This document shows positions 18,767 through 28,100 of a stretch of DNA of 64,000 bases, in pieces. The position numbers and the translations under genes are program-made. The stretch covers positions 23,428-87,427 of the forward strand of contig JAEUSB010000050.1 of the NCBI GenBank assembly GCA_016788865.1, given 5' to 3'. This stretch comes from Leptospirales bacterium. GTDB taxonomy: Bacteria; Spirochaetota; Leptospiria; Leptospirales; Leptonemataceae. Below the pieces are notes generated by a model. That model saw nothing but the letters and a program-made list of their open reading frames with translations, had not been told where the DNA came from and did no database searches. Numbering within the stretch: position 1 is the stretch's first letter; the number at the start of each line of letters is the position of its first letter.

Positions 18767-19297
18767 ATGAAACAAATGAAAGTCGTTATTGGAATTACTG
18801 GAAGCATTGCCGCCTATCGTACATGCGATTTGATTCGGAATCTTACCAGGAAGAACGTTGAAGTGACCGTGTGTATGACGGACGGTGCTGAACACTTTGT
18901 GACTAAAACTACTTTTGAGGCTCTCTCCGGACGCCAGGTGTACGGATCACAATGGGAATCGGGCATGCCTCACATTGAACTGAAACGATTCGCAAACCTG
19001 CTGGCTATCGTTCCTGCAAGCGCAAACTGCATTGGTAAACTTGCCGCCGGGATTGCAGACGACTTGCTCACAAGCACCTACCTGGCGCACACAGGCAAAG
19101 TCTTAATTGCGCCGTCCATGAATCCTGGTATGTATGCAAGTAAGGCAGTGCAGAGAAATCTTCGCCAACTCAGGGAAGACGGTGTGATTGTTGTCGATCC
19201 AGCGGAGGGCGAAGCGGTCTGCGGTGATGAAGGCCAGGGAAAATTGGCCGCAATTGATGTAATAGAATCCCGAATTATCCAACTAATCTCAGGCTAA
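18767..19297 (+). CDS. coaC: Phosphopantothenoylcysteine decarboxylase (stand-alone CoaC)
   Basis: This flavoprotein decarboxylates 4'-phosphopantothenoylcysteine in coenzyme A synthesis. The 176-residue product has the flavodoxin-like N-terminus VVIGITGSIAAYRTCDLIR, the PASANCIGKLAAGIADDLLT segment, the APSMNPGMY motif (family consensus PXMNXXMW) and the substrate clamp VCGDEGQGKL. In most bacteria CoaC is fused to CoaB; here the two halves are separate adjacent genes. The first ATG (18767) or the one nine bases on could both serve. It follows mutL by six bases. Confidence 0.92.
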   Translation: MKQMKVVIGITGSIAAYRTCDLIRNLTRKNVEVTVCMTDGAEHFVTKTTFEALSGRQVYGSQWESGMPHIELKRFANLLAIVPASANCIGKLAAGIADDLLTSTYLAHTGKVLIAPSMNPGMYASKAVQRNLRQLREDGVIVVDPAEGEAVCGDEGQGKLAAIDVIESRIIQLISG

Positions 19298-19301
19298 AGG
19301 C

Positions 19302-19961
19302 GTGCTCGAAAAACTCATTGTAACCTCCGGACCTACGCGCGAATGGTTGGACCCCGTACGCTTCATTTCAAACCCATCCACAGGTCGGATGGGTTGGGCC
19401 ATAGCCCGGGCAGGCCTCGGAAAATATTCGCAAGTGGTATACATCAGTGGACCTGGGAGCGAATCGTTTAGGACCGTTGATGGAGCCATGAATTTCGCCG
19501 TCGATTCGACTCAAGAAATGTTGGAGCGCGTTCTCCAGCACGTTGAGGAAGATGCAACACTGGTTATGGCCGCAGCTCCCGCCGATTATGCTCCGGTGAA
19601 TCCCGCGGAGACAAAGATCAAGAAGAATCCTTCAAATCTTGTGGTGGAGTTCCGACCAACCCCGGATATTCTGGTAGAAGTCGCAAAACGTCCGGCCAGA
19701 GGCATGGTGCGAGTTGCATTCGCTGCGGAAACTGATAACCTGAAGGAGAACGCGCGAATTAAAATGCAGAAGAAGGACGTGGATTTTATTTGTGCGAATG
19801 AGGTTTTCAAGGACGGCAAAGGGTTTGCCACAGCGGACGGAGCTCTGCTGATTCTGGATCGCGCCGGAAATGAAACTCGCCTGGGGCCAGCTCATAAGGA
19901 TGCACTGGGAGAGTCTTTGATCTCATTCCTGCTTAGACATAGCAGCGTGGTGCGAGCATGA
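19302..19961 (+). CDS. coaB: Phosphopantothenate-cysteine ligase (stand-alone CoaB)
   Basis: CoaB joins cysteine to phosphopantothenate using a nucleotide triphosphate. The 219-residue protein starts at GTG 19302 and reads VTSGPTREWLDPVRFISN with STGRMGWAIARAG, the classic CoaB nucleotide-binding start, then AAPADYAPVNPAETKIKK, which carries the conserved Lys pair. It follows coaC by four bases and overlaps the next small gene by four bases (ATGA). Separate coaB and coaC genes are less common than the fused gene. Confidence 0.92.
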   Translation: MLEKLIVTSGPTREWLDPVRFISNPSTGRMGWAIARAGLGKYSQVVYISGPGSESFRTVDGAMNFAVDSTQEMLERVLQHVEEDATLVMAAAPADYAPVNPAETKIKKNPSNLVVEFRPTPDILVEVAKRPARGMVRVAFAAETDNLKENARIKMQKKDVDFICANEVFKDGKGFATADGALLILDRAGNETRLGPAHKDALGESLISFLLRHSSVVRA

Positions 19962-20176
19962 AAGTAAAAATGCATTCGATTCGCTTCGGCTACAAAGAGG
20001 CTGATGCAAAGATTGAAAAGGATCCCAAGGGGCGCCCAATTCTTTTCGTGGAAGGAGTGGGCCAGATAACAGCGCTTGAGTACATCAAGCAGGGATTGAA
20101 ACTCCTGCAGGCATCGGATGCGGAGTTTGAAATCCTGAAGGGTGCTGGATATCCAATGAAGAACGAGCTTCTCTAG
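19958..20176 (+). CDS. Conserved-looking small protein of unknown function
   Basis: 72 residues starting MKVKMHSIRFGYKEADAKIE. It is charged and soluble, with no signal peptide or membrane segment; the second half is predicted helical (EYIKQGLKLLQASDAEFEIL). Its ATG overlaps the coaB stop by four bases, strong support for expression within the mutL-coaC-coaB unit. I do not recognise a family, and no function is proposed. Confidence 0.6.
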   Translation: MKVKMHSIRFGYKEADAKIEKDPKGRPILFVEGVGQITALEYIKQGLKLLQASDAEFEILKGAGYPMKNELL

Positions 20177-20180
20177 TTGC

Positions 20181-20198
20181 TGGTTGAGCAATCAACCA
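20181..20198. terminator. Hairpin with GCAA tetraloop between convergent genes
   Basis: TGGTTGA (20181-20187) and TCAACCA (20192-20198) pair perfectly around a GCAA tetraloop, a stable GNRA loop. It sits four bases past the stop of the rightward gene and overlaps the stop of the leftward cyclase. No T-run follows on either side, so bidirectional 3'-end protection is as likely as termination. Confidence 0.4.
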
Positions 20199-21466
20199 AG
20201 ACGGTAAATCTTAACCGGCGTCTCGCGTCCTCGAACGCTGACCTCACCGAGTGCTGCACCTTCAGGGTTATGCAGAGCGTTCCAGACATCCTCGGAGGCA
20301 AGTATCTCTGTGCCATACTCCTTATTTAACTGCTCAATCCGCGACGCAAGGTTTACCACATCGCCAATGATAGTATATTCTTTGCGAGTGTCGGTTCCGA
20401 TATGTCCCGTCACGGCCACGCCCGCATGAAGTCCAATCCCAACCTTAGTATGAGGTACGAGACCCGCAGCAATCTGAGATTTCAATGTGCTCACAATCTC
20501 AAGGGCTGCTCGAACTGCGTTGGCAACATCGTCTCCCGTCGAGATTGGAGCACCGAAGACGGCCATAAAGCCATCTCCCAGGAATTTGTTTATGATTCCA
20601 TTGTTGCGATTGATTGTGTTGATCATAGAATCGAACAACAAATTGAGATAATTCACGACTTCTTCAGGAGCCTTGTTGGAGGAAAAGCGCGTGAAGTCGC
20701 GAATATCGAGGAACATCATGCAAACATGCCGCGATTCACTCAAAAGTTCCGTCTGGTTCAGCAGCCGGTCAACCACCTGCGGCGATACATGTTGTCCAAA
20801 AATGCTGGCTATGCGATCTCGTTCTTGATTTGCCGCGAATGATCGCGTGAGTTGTTTTCGGATTTGAAGTGTGACGAGACCCGTTACAACGCCGCCTGCG
20901 AACAAGAAAAACGAGCGTGCCATGTAAGAACCGACTGAAGTAAGGGCCGGGTCCAGATCAGCGCCAGTTGGCTGCATCAGGTAGTAGAGGGCCATCGCGC
21001 CAAATTCAATTGCGGCTACGGCTCCGGTGAAGATGCAGAGCTTCAGATCCAGGCGCAACGCCGAAAGAATGATGAAGATAAAATAGACAAAAGGAGGCGG
21101 TAGCAAAAGGACGTTAGCCGGCTCTCTGAATTGTGCAAGATAAAGAAGCGCAAACGTAGGCACGCTGGTCTCGACCAGACTATTCATATATCGGCCCAGC
21201 GTGGGCATGGGCTTTCCAATCTTCAGGAAGTATCCGGCAAGCGAGCGCACGCCAAAACAATAGGTCGCAACGGTTCCAAAGAACACTGGCGGAACCCATA
21301 GCCTGAATTCCCCTCCAAAGACGCGGACCAATGCTTCCGGTGTGGAAAGGATGAGCACCAGAAAGAATAATGCGCTCAGCGAAAAGAAGGTCGCCAGAAT
21401 GGTGGCACGAAGGCGCTCGCTCAGGAGCGTTTCGCGTTCCATGGTGGTGGGAATAGTTTGACTCAT
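20192..21466 (-). CDS. Membrane-bound class III adenylate/guanylate cyclase
   Basis: The 424-residue protein has six or so hydrophobic helices (about residues 20-205) followed by a class III cyclase catalytic domain (about 235-420). Metal-binding Asp residues are in FLDIRDFTRFS and KFLGDGFMAVFG. The nucleotide-binding and transition-state regions are in EYTIIGDVVNLASRIEQLN. All core catalytic residues I can identify are present, so it should be active, probably making cAMP. Multiple membrane-bound cyclases are typical of Leptospira relatives. It is downstream of serS by two bases. Confidence 0.88.
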   Translation of the reverse strand: MSQTIPTTMERETLLSERLRATILATFFSLSALFFLVLILSTPEALVRVFGGEFRLWVPPVFFGTVATYCFGVRSLAGYFLKIGKPMPTLGRYMNSLVETSVPTFALLYLAQFREPANVLLLPPPFVYFIFIILSALRLDLKLCIFTGAVAAIEFGAMALYYLMQPTGADLDPALTSVGSYMARSFFLFAGGVVTGLVTLQIRKQLTRSFAANQERDRIASIFGQHVSPQVVDRLLNQTELLSESRHVCMMFLDIRDFTRFSSNKAPEEVVNYLNLLFDSMINTINRNNGIINKFLGDGFMAVFGAPISTGDDVANAVRAALEIVSTLKSQIAAGLVPHTKVGIGLHAGVAVTGHIGTDTRKEYTIIGDVVNLASRIEQLNKEYGTEILASEDVWNALHNPEGAALGEVSVRGRETPVKIYRLG

Positions 21467-21468
21467 GG

Positions 21469-22734
21469 TTATTTGATATATGGTTTCAGTACATCTGGAA
21501 TTTCGAACGTGCCATCCTTTTTCTGATAATTCTCCATGATGGCGCTCATGGCGCGACCTGCGGCAACACCTGATCCGTTCAAAGTGTGCGCGAGGCGTGG
21601 CTTTCCTTTGGCTCCGCCTTCCTTAAAACGGATCATGCCACGACGCGCCTGGAAATCAAGGCAGTTTGAAACAGATGAAATTTCAAGGTAGCGACCCATG
21701 CCGGGCATCCAGACTTCGAGATCGTACGTCTTTGCAGCGGTTGCCCCCATATCGCCGGATGAGAGCAATACGATACGATACGGCAACTTCAATCGTTTGA
21801 GTACTTCTTCTGCATGTGTTACCATTTGTTCATGGATTTCACGCGACTTGTCCGGGTGAACGATTTGTATCAGTTCAACTTTCTGGAATTGGTGGACGCG
21901 GATTAGACCACGAGTGTCCTTTCCAGCCGCTCCAGCCTCGCGCCGAAAGCACGACGTGCTTGCTGTTACAGCGATAGGCAGATCCTTTTCTTCAATAATT
22001 TCATCTCGATACAAGTTGATGAGCGGCACTTCTGAGGTTGGTATCAATGAAAGTTCATCGCGATCGAGTCTATAGTATTCACCCTTGAATTTTGGGTACT
22101 GACCGGTTGTTGTCATGCAGGCATCGTTCACAAGAATTGGAACCCAGGTCTCTGTATAGCCAAACTCGGTTGTATGCAAATCAAGCATAAAGTTCAAAAG
22201 CGCTCGCTCCAGTTTGGCCGCGAGTCCCCGGTAGGTATAGAAACGAGAACCGGCAAGTTTCACGCCGCGTTCAAAATCAAGAATCCCGAGATTTTCACCG
22301 ATTTCAAAGTGAGTGAGTGGTTTGAAATCAAATTCTGGCTTCTTTCCCGATTCGCGGACAAGCTTGTTCGCGCTCTCGTCCTTTCCAATAGGTACTTCTG
22401 GTTCAAAGAAGTTTGGTAAACCCAGGACAATGTCGGCCAGTGCGGTCTCTTCCGTTTCACATTGCTTTTCTAGCTCAGCGATCTTGTCACCAAGATCCTT
22501 TACTTCCGACTTACGTTTTTCTGCTTCGTCCTTTTTTCCCTGACCAATCAAGGCACCAATCTCCTTGCTGGCCGAGTTGCGTTCGGCCCGGATCTTGTCC
22601 GCGTCCGCTTTGAGAAGTTTGACCTTCTTGATCAATTCCTTGAGGCCTGAAAGATCGCCGGCCTGATAGTTTCTGTGCGAGAGCATTTGCTCTAGTTCTT
22701 CGGGATTCTCCTGGATTCGTTTCAGATCTAACAT
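21469..22734 (-). CDS. serS: Seryl-tRNA synthetase
   Basis: A class II synthetase charging tRNA-Ser. The 421-residue protein has the N-terminal coiled-coil arm (about 25-105, rich in Lys/Glu and Ala) and the class II core: motif 2 TSCFRREAGAAGKDTRGLIR near 260-280 and motif 3 LNGSGVAAGRAMSAIMENYQ near 385-404. The segment LIPTSEVPLINLY binds serine and ATP. Length and order are typical. The cyclase gene starts two bases after its stop, so the pair probably share a transcript; tatD lies nine bases upstream. Confidence 0.96.
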   Translation of the reverse strand: MLDLKRIQENPEELEQMLSHRNYQAGDLSGLKELIKKVKLLKADADKIRAERNSASKEIGALIGQGKKDEAEKRKSEVKDLGDKIAELEKQCETEETALADIVLGLPNFFEPEVPIGKDESANKLVRESGKKPEFDFKPLTHFEIGENLGILDFERGVKLAGSRFYTYRGLAAKLERALLNFMLDLHTTEFGYTETWVPILVNDACMTTTGQYPKFKGEYYRLDRDELSLIPTSEVPLINLYRDEIIEEKDLPIAVTASTSCFRREAGAAGKDTRGLIRVHQFQKVELIQIVHPDKSREIHEQMVTHAEEVLKRLKLPYRIVLLSSGDMGATAAKTYDLEVWMPGMGRYLEISSVSNCLDFQARRGMIRFKEGGAKGKPRLAHTLNGSGVAAGRAMSAIMENYQKKDGTFEIPDVLKPYIK

Positions 22735-22743
22735 GTTTTTCCT

Positions 22744-23577
22744 CTATTTCTTCAGGGCGAGAAATCGCCTGGAGTTCTCCAGAATTGCATTGGCTATCTG
22801 TTGAGTCGATTCGCCGGTTTTTGCACTTCGAATTTGTGCAACAAAATCCAGTGTGTGCCGCACATATGCTGGTTGATTTGGCTTTCCACGAACAGCACCC
22901 GGAGTAAGAAACGGCGCATCCGTTTCGACAAGAATTCGATCGAGCGGCAAGCGAATGGCAGCGTCCTGGATCACGTCTGCGTTTTTGTATGTCACAATGC
23001 CGCTAAAAGAAATGAACCAGCCCATCTCCACAAAACGCATGGCCTCTTCAAACCCGTACGTGAAACAATGAATCACGCCTGTAGCGCCTGACTGGCGAAT
23101 GAGACTTTCTGCATCTAGAATGGATTGAATTTTTCCCGGCTCAAATTTCTGCGAATCGCGCAAATGAACGACGGTTGGCACAGCCAGCTCTGCAGCAATG
23201 GCTAAATGACGTGAAAAGGATTCCTTCTGATTTGTTACGTGTTCAGTGGTGTGGTAGTAGTCCAGTCCGGTTTCACCAATCCCCAGAAAGTCAGGTCGAT
23301 CTCTATTCGACCTGGCAAAGGCGAATAATTCCTCAATCCCGGAAATGTTATCTGCACCTTCAGGATGAAGCCCGGCAGTCCAGTAGAGACGAGGTGACGC
23401 ACCGGGACTGGCTGTGGTACAAATTGCGAGATGCTCGCGCGCCGTTGCTTCATCAACGGCGATTAGCACCGCGGCCTCAAGATTGGCCTGTGACATGTTT
23501 GCCAGAGCTTCAGAAACTGAAATTCCCTTTTCCGCAACCATGTTCAAATGGCAGTGCGTGTCTATCACCGGTATCAT
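22744..23577 (-). CDS. tatD: TatD-family metal-dependent hydrolase/DNase
   Basis: TatD proteins are TIM-barrel metal-dependent nucleases. The 277-residue product starts MIPVIDTHCHLNMV with the HxH metal motif at residues 8-10. The metal-bridging Glu is in GIGETGLDYY, later ligand histidines in VVHLRDSQKF and GVIHCFTYG, and the final Asp in LVETDAPFLTP. All are intact. ATGA overlap joins it to the upstream phosphatase gene. The order phosphatase-tatD-serS-cyclase suggests one leftward operon. Confidence 0.92.
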   Translation of the reverse strand: MIPVIDTHCHLNMVAEKGISVSEALANMSQANLEAAVLIAVDEATAREHLAICTTASPGASPRLYWTAGLHPEGADNISGIEELFAFARSNRDRPDFLGIGETGLDYYHTTEHVTNQKESFSRHLAIAAELAVPTVVHLRDSQKFEPGKIQSILDAESLIRQSGATGVIHCFTYGFEEAMRFVEMGWFISFSGIVTYKNADVIQDAAIRLPLDRILVETDAPFLTPGAVRGKPNQPAYVRHTLDFVAQIRSAKTGESTQQIANAILENSRRFLALKK

Positions 23578-24077
23578 CGGCGAGAATCCATCAGGTATTC
23601 CAGGATAAATGGACTTGTCCGTTCGAAAATGGCGTGGACCTGCTCAAAGCCTTCAATGCCACCATAGTAGGGATCTGGAACCTCCGGGATGCGATTGAGC
23701 TCGGCGGAAGCCGGATCAAAGGATCGATACATCCTCAGTTTGGAGCGGTCGCTATCGTTTCTTGCCAGCGCGCTGACGTTTCGAAAATTCCAATTATCCA
23801 TCAACAAGATGAGATGAAAAAGATCAAAATCCGCAGGGACAAAGACCCTGGATTTATGCGTTAGATTGATGCCATGCTTTGAGGCAATTCTACGGGTAAC
23901 GGCATGCGCCAGTTCGCCAGCGTGCTCATCGGAAGTTCCGGCGGAATCCGCAAAAACGGAATCCGAGACCTGGCGCTCCTGAATCAGGGTCTGAAAGACG
24001 CCTTCAGCGGCCGGGGAACGGCAGATATTGCCGTGGCAAACGAACAAGACTCCCTTCCTGGATTTCATATTACCCAT
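23574..24077 (-). CDS. Low-molecular-weight protein tyrosine phosphatase
   Basis: The 167-residue protein carries the P-loop VCHGNICRSPAAEGVF (C-x5-R) near the N-terminus and the general-acid loop VPDPYYGGIEGFEQV near residue 130, both complete. Such enzymes dephosphorylate tyrosine residues, arginine residues in some Firmicutes, or act in capsule control. Two ATG codons nine bases apart (24077 and 24068) are possible starts. It heads the leftward phosphatase-tatD-serS operon and diverges from the VWA gene with a 43-base gap. Confidence 0.92.
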   Translation of the reverse strand: MGNMKSRKGVLFVCHGNICRSPAAEGVFQTLIQERQVSDSVFADSAGTSDEHAGELAHAVTRRIASKHGINLTHKSRVFVPADFDLFHLILLMDNWNFRNVSALARNDSDRSKLRMYRSFDPASAELNRIPEVPDPYYGGIEGFEQVHAIFERTSPFILEYLMDSRR

Positions 24078-24120
24078 TGCCTAAAGATTTTTCCCGGCGC
24101 GACGATCCTAAGAAGGTCTT

Positions 24121-25173
24121 ATGCGAATCGCAGCTCTTTCCTGGATTCTATTCACCGCGCTATTGCCCCAGATTACCTGGGCGGCCGGTGAGCCAATCCT
24201 TTTCATCTTCGATGCCTCCGGTTCGATGTCCGAACCTTTCCATGGTGTATCGAAAATGACCGCGGCACGCTTGATGTTGTCGGAGCAGGTGGGACGACTG
24301 CCAATTGGAACGCGCGTAGGTCTCGTAGCATACGGCAATGGCATTGCTGGTTGTGAATCGTATCGTCTTTATAGTCCCATTGCCCGGTCCTCGACAGGGG
24401 CAATTCCAGAGGTGGTCAGAAAGCTAAAGCCTAGCGGTGAGACCCCGATCGCTTCAACGTTGCGCCAGGTGGGCAAAGTCATACTTGCAAAAGAGACAAA
24501 TGCGCGTGTGGTTCTCATCTCAGACGGAAAGGAGTCCTGCCAGGGCGATCCCGCGATTGAAGCCGCGCTGCTCCGGGCTAAAGGTATCTCCGTTTTCGTA
24601 ATTGGTCTGGGCGTTGACCCGCTCACAGCTGCGGAGTTGGAGCGAATCGCTGGTTCCGGTGGTGGCAAGTATTTCAATGTTCAGACCAACACGGACTTCG
24701 TCTATGCAATCGAACAGAGCACTCAGACTCCAGTAGCAGGTCCTGGTCGGAAAGGGGAATGGGATGATTCGGATAGCCGGATCGTAACTGCCGAACCCAG
24801 GGACGAGAAGAAGACTGAGAATGTTCCCGAAGCCATAGCGCCAGGAAAGGACGGCCTGCTCCTAAAAGGGCACCGCCTGTCGCGGACGGAAGAAGGACGA
24901 ACAAAGCTGGAAATTGATTATGCCTTTAGGTGGGCACCGTCTGCCGATTACCTGGTGTCACTTCGAGTTGAGCGAATCTTTCCTGGCGGCAGCGTGCCGA
25001 TTGGAGTTGGCCCGGAGACACACTTCCGCGCTCAGAATGGCAATGGGACAATCGTGATTGAACTTGACCCCGGCCAGGTGTCGGGCGAGTCTCTCTTCAT
25101 TCAGGGAGAGCTGTGGGATATCCAACAAATGCCCGTTCGCGCATGTCAGTCAAACATACTTCGCGTCAAATAG
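24121..25173 (+). CDS. Secreted von Willebrand factor A-domain protein
   Basis: 350 residues with a signal peptide (about 1-22, cleavage near TWAAG). The VWA domain starts at once with a perfect MIDAS motif FDASGSMSEPF (Asp31), a later Thr in SGETPIAST and an Asp in LISDGKESC; the metal site looks intact. The C-terminal 120 residues form a second beta-rich domain with no family I recognise. A good AGAAGG ribosome site lies five bases before ATG. Its 3' end overlaps the large repeat protein by 31 bases, so the two should work together in the periplasm or at the surface. Confidence 0.82.
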   Translation: MRIAALSWILFTALLPQITWAAGEPILFIFDASGSMSEPFHGVSKMTAARLMLSEQVGRLPIGTRVGLVAYGNGIAGCESYRLYSPIARSSTGAIPEVVRKLKPSGETPIASTLRQVGKVILAKETNARVVLISDGKESCQGDPAIEAALLRAKGISVFVIGLGVDPLTAAELERIAGSGGGKYFNVQTNTDFVYAIEQSTQTPVAGPGRKGEWDDSDSRIVTAEPRDEKKTENVPEAIAPGKDGLLLKGHRLSRTEEGRTKLEIDYAFRWAPSADYLVSLRVERIFPGGSVPIGVGPETHFRAQNGNGTIVIELDPGQVSGESLFIQGELWDIQQMPVRACQSNILRVK

Positions 25174-28100
25174 TCCTCTGCGCAATCATTCTACTGACTT
25201 TACTCACGCTGCATTCGCTCCAGGCGCAACCTGATGCGCGCAGCAATGTCCAGACTGGTCCGCATGAAAGTTGGTCTGACCTTGATTCACAAGAATCCCG
25301 GGTCTATGGAAGCGAGAAAGAACGGAAATACCCGATCAACGCGTTCATTGTAGAAAAGGAAGAATGGGAGGATCATTACTCATTTCACTTTCTCTGGCTA
25401 TATCGCAATACAGACTACCCAAAGTACAGATCTCGCGCCTTGCTTCCGTTCTACTACCATCTGGAAAGCAAGATAGATAATCGCGAACGTAGCGTATACT
25501 TTCCATTTTACCTCGGGCAGAAGGACGCCGATACAACGTTCCATCTGACACCATTAACGTTATTCGACGATTCAGAAAGTTCAGGCTGGTTTCATTTGTA
25601 CGGCTGGCTTTTTCTAAGACGCGGGGACTCTCGCGCTTCACATACGGCGCTGTTGCCACTGTTCTTTACAGGCTCCGGAACTGACGAGTTTTACGCGTCT
25701 GTACTGCCCCTCTTCTACTATGAGAGATCGGCCTCCGACAGTTACAAATCTCGATCGCTAATCACGCCTGTTCTGTATGCAAGCGGCTCAGATTCCAGTG
25801 ATCGATCGGAATCATTCTCGATATCTCCGCTACACATCCACAACTTCTCCTCCTATAAGGAGACCGGAAGTACAATCAACGATGGATACATCGGTTTTCC
25901 ATTTATTCCCCTGGCCTACTATTCCAGTTGGAATGGGGATACTTCCCACCACAAGATACTGACACTCATCGACTGGAAGAGCAATTCAAACGGCTTGAGC
26001 CGATTCTATGTTTTTCCGCTGATTTTCTACGGCAGCGACTACTTAGTGGCTGCGCCAATCTATTTCCGGTTTGGTGATCCAGGATCAGAATCGATAACTC
26101 GATTTGTTCCTGGAATTTTCTACTGGGACAAGGAAGGCAAGGACCAACACGTGAACATCCTGGGTCTGGTCGATCTTGGCTATGGCGAGAAGGGTTTGGA
26201 GCGAACCTGGGTCTTGCCCTTTGTATTTCGTGAGGCCGAGTATTTTCACCTTGCGCCCTTCTACTTCAGCAGCTGGAGCACTAACGATAAGCAAGAGACG
26301 ACTGAGACCTACCGCATGGGTCCCGTCTACTACTGGCACACGTCTGAAACGGATCAAATCCGCGAGCGTCTAATTGGTCCCGTCTGGTGGTCGTCTAACG
26401 GCAATAGATCCAGTTCGTTTCACATATTTCCGTTTTCCTTCTATTGGAAATCTCCGGCCCGAGATGAGGACCTTGGTCGATCATCCTTTGCGGCTAATCC
26501 GCTGTTCGTGCATTCCCAGGAATATGCTGGCATGAATGACCAGCTTGAATTCTCCGACTTGTTTTGGGCTCCAATTCTGCCCCTTTACTATTCACATCAG
26601 ACAGAGATAAAATCCAGACGGCATTTACTCCTTGCGAACTGGAGCACGGACGTTTCAGGAATCAGTCAATTCTGGTTTATCCCATTCTATTTCTGGCGTC
26701 AGGGCAAGGCAATGGGCTATCTGTATATACCTCCGTTCTATATCCGTCCATCGGGTCCCAATGTTGACGAGGGCTTCTCACTGGGTCTGATTCACTACCA
26801 CAGCTGGTCGCCGGAGCATGACAAGCTCTGGCTTCTATTATACTACAAGGACATTCAAGCCAGTGAACAGTATATGCATGTGGTTCCGTTTTACTATTCG
26901 TGGCATACTCAGGAAACAACAGGTCAGTTGGCTTTCCCACTCTGGCTTGAGTATGAGGATAAGCAAAAGGCGTGGTCGATTAACCTGGCAGGTATTTCGA
27001 AAAGCAGGGCAGCCGGCGTGGTGGGAAGTCGGGTTGGGACAAAAGAGGGTCGTTGGTACCTGGACACAGAAGTTTCATGGCTCTACAATGCTTTCAGCGC
27101 ATCCGCTCGGGTCTCAATGCCTGGAAAATCGACCAAGCCGGAAACGGAAGTAACGTTAGCCGACCTTAAGGATACAGGAATTAGAGACATTGCCGAACAA
27201 GAGCAAAAGAAGCCTTCCCTGGCCGGTGTTCCCAGACTTACAAGAAAGTTGAATGTTTCAAGGGACGAGACATTCTACTACTGGGGATTCAGCGTTCTCT
27301 ATGGCGTGCTTTCGTATCAGCACGCAGACTCCAATCGGCATTTTCGTTTGCTTCCATTCGCCTGGCTTTCGTGGGACACGCAGAGTGATGACAAAGTGAC
27401 CGTCATTCCCGGCGCCTACCTTGACTATCACTCGGAAGACACCGATTACTTCGCACTTTTCCCGGCATTCATCCCAATCTATGGGAAGCAGCGAGTAGGA
27501 AAGAGCTACATCGAAGCGTACGGTGTTTTTCTGGGCATCAATGAGTACGACGATCAGACAAAAAGGAAAGAGCTCTCAGTGCTCTGGCCTCTGGCCAATT
27601 TCTATTCTTCACCAGAGGAAGAAGGGTCGCGCGTGATACCAGTCTACTGGAATCGGCTTACGCGTCGAGATGGGATTGTTGAGAAGACTACGTTCAGTCT
27701 CCTACACTTTCGAGGTAGCACGGAGTCAAAGTCCGCCAATGATTCTTTCTGGGTAGCTCCGCTATTTCTTCCGATCTTCTTGAAATCAAACAACGAAACG
27801 CAGACGCAGAAAGGAATGTGGACAGCCTTACTCCCGTTCTTCTATTTCTCGTCCGATGAAACACCTGCTGATGGGAGAAGCGAACTTACGTTCGCGTCTC
27901 TGCCGGGAATCTACTACAATCGAGACAAAAAGGAAGACGGTGGCAAGGTTACCGGCAGGAGCACGCTTTTCGTACTGGGATATTACTCATCCGGCAATCT
28001 TGAGGATTCTAGTTTGAGTGTTCTTTTTGGTCTTTACAAATCGCACTCGTCAAGCGACGAAGAATACAGGCAGCTCCTATGGGGATTGTACGCCAGCGAC

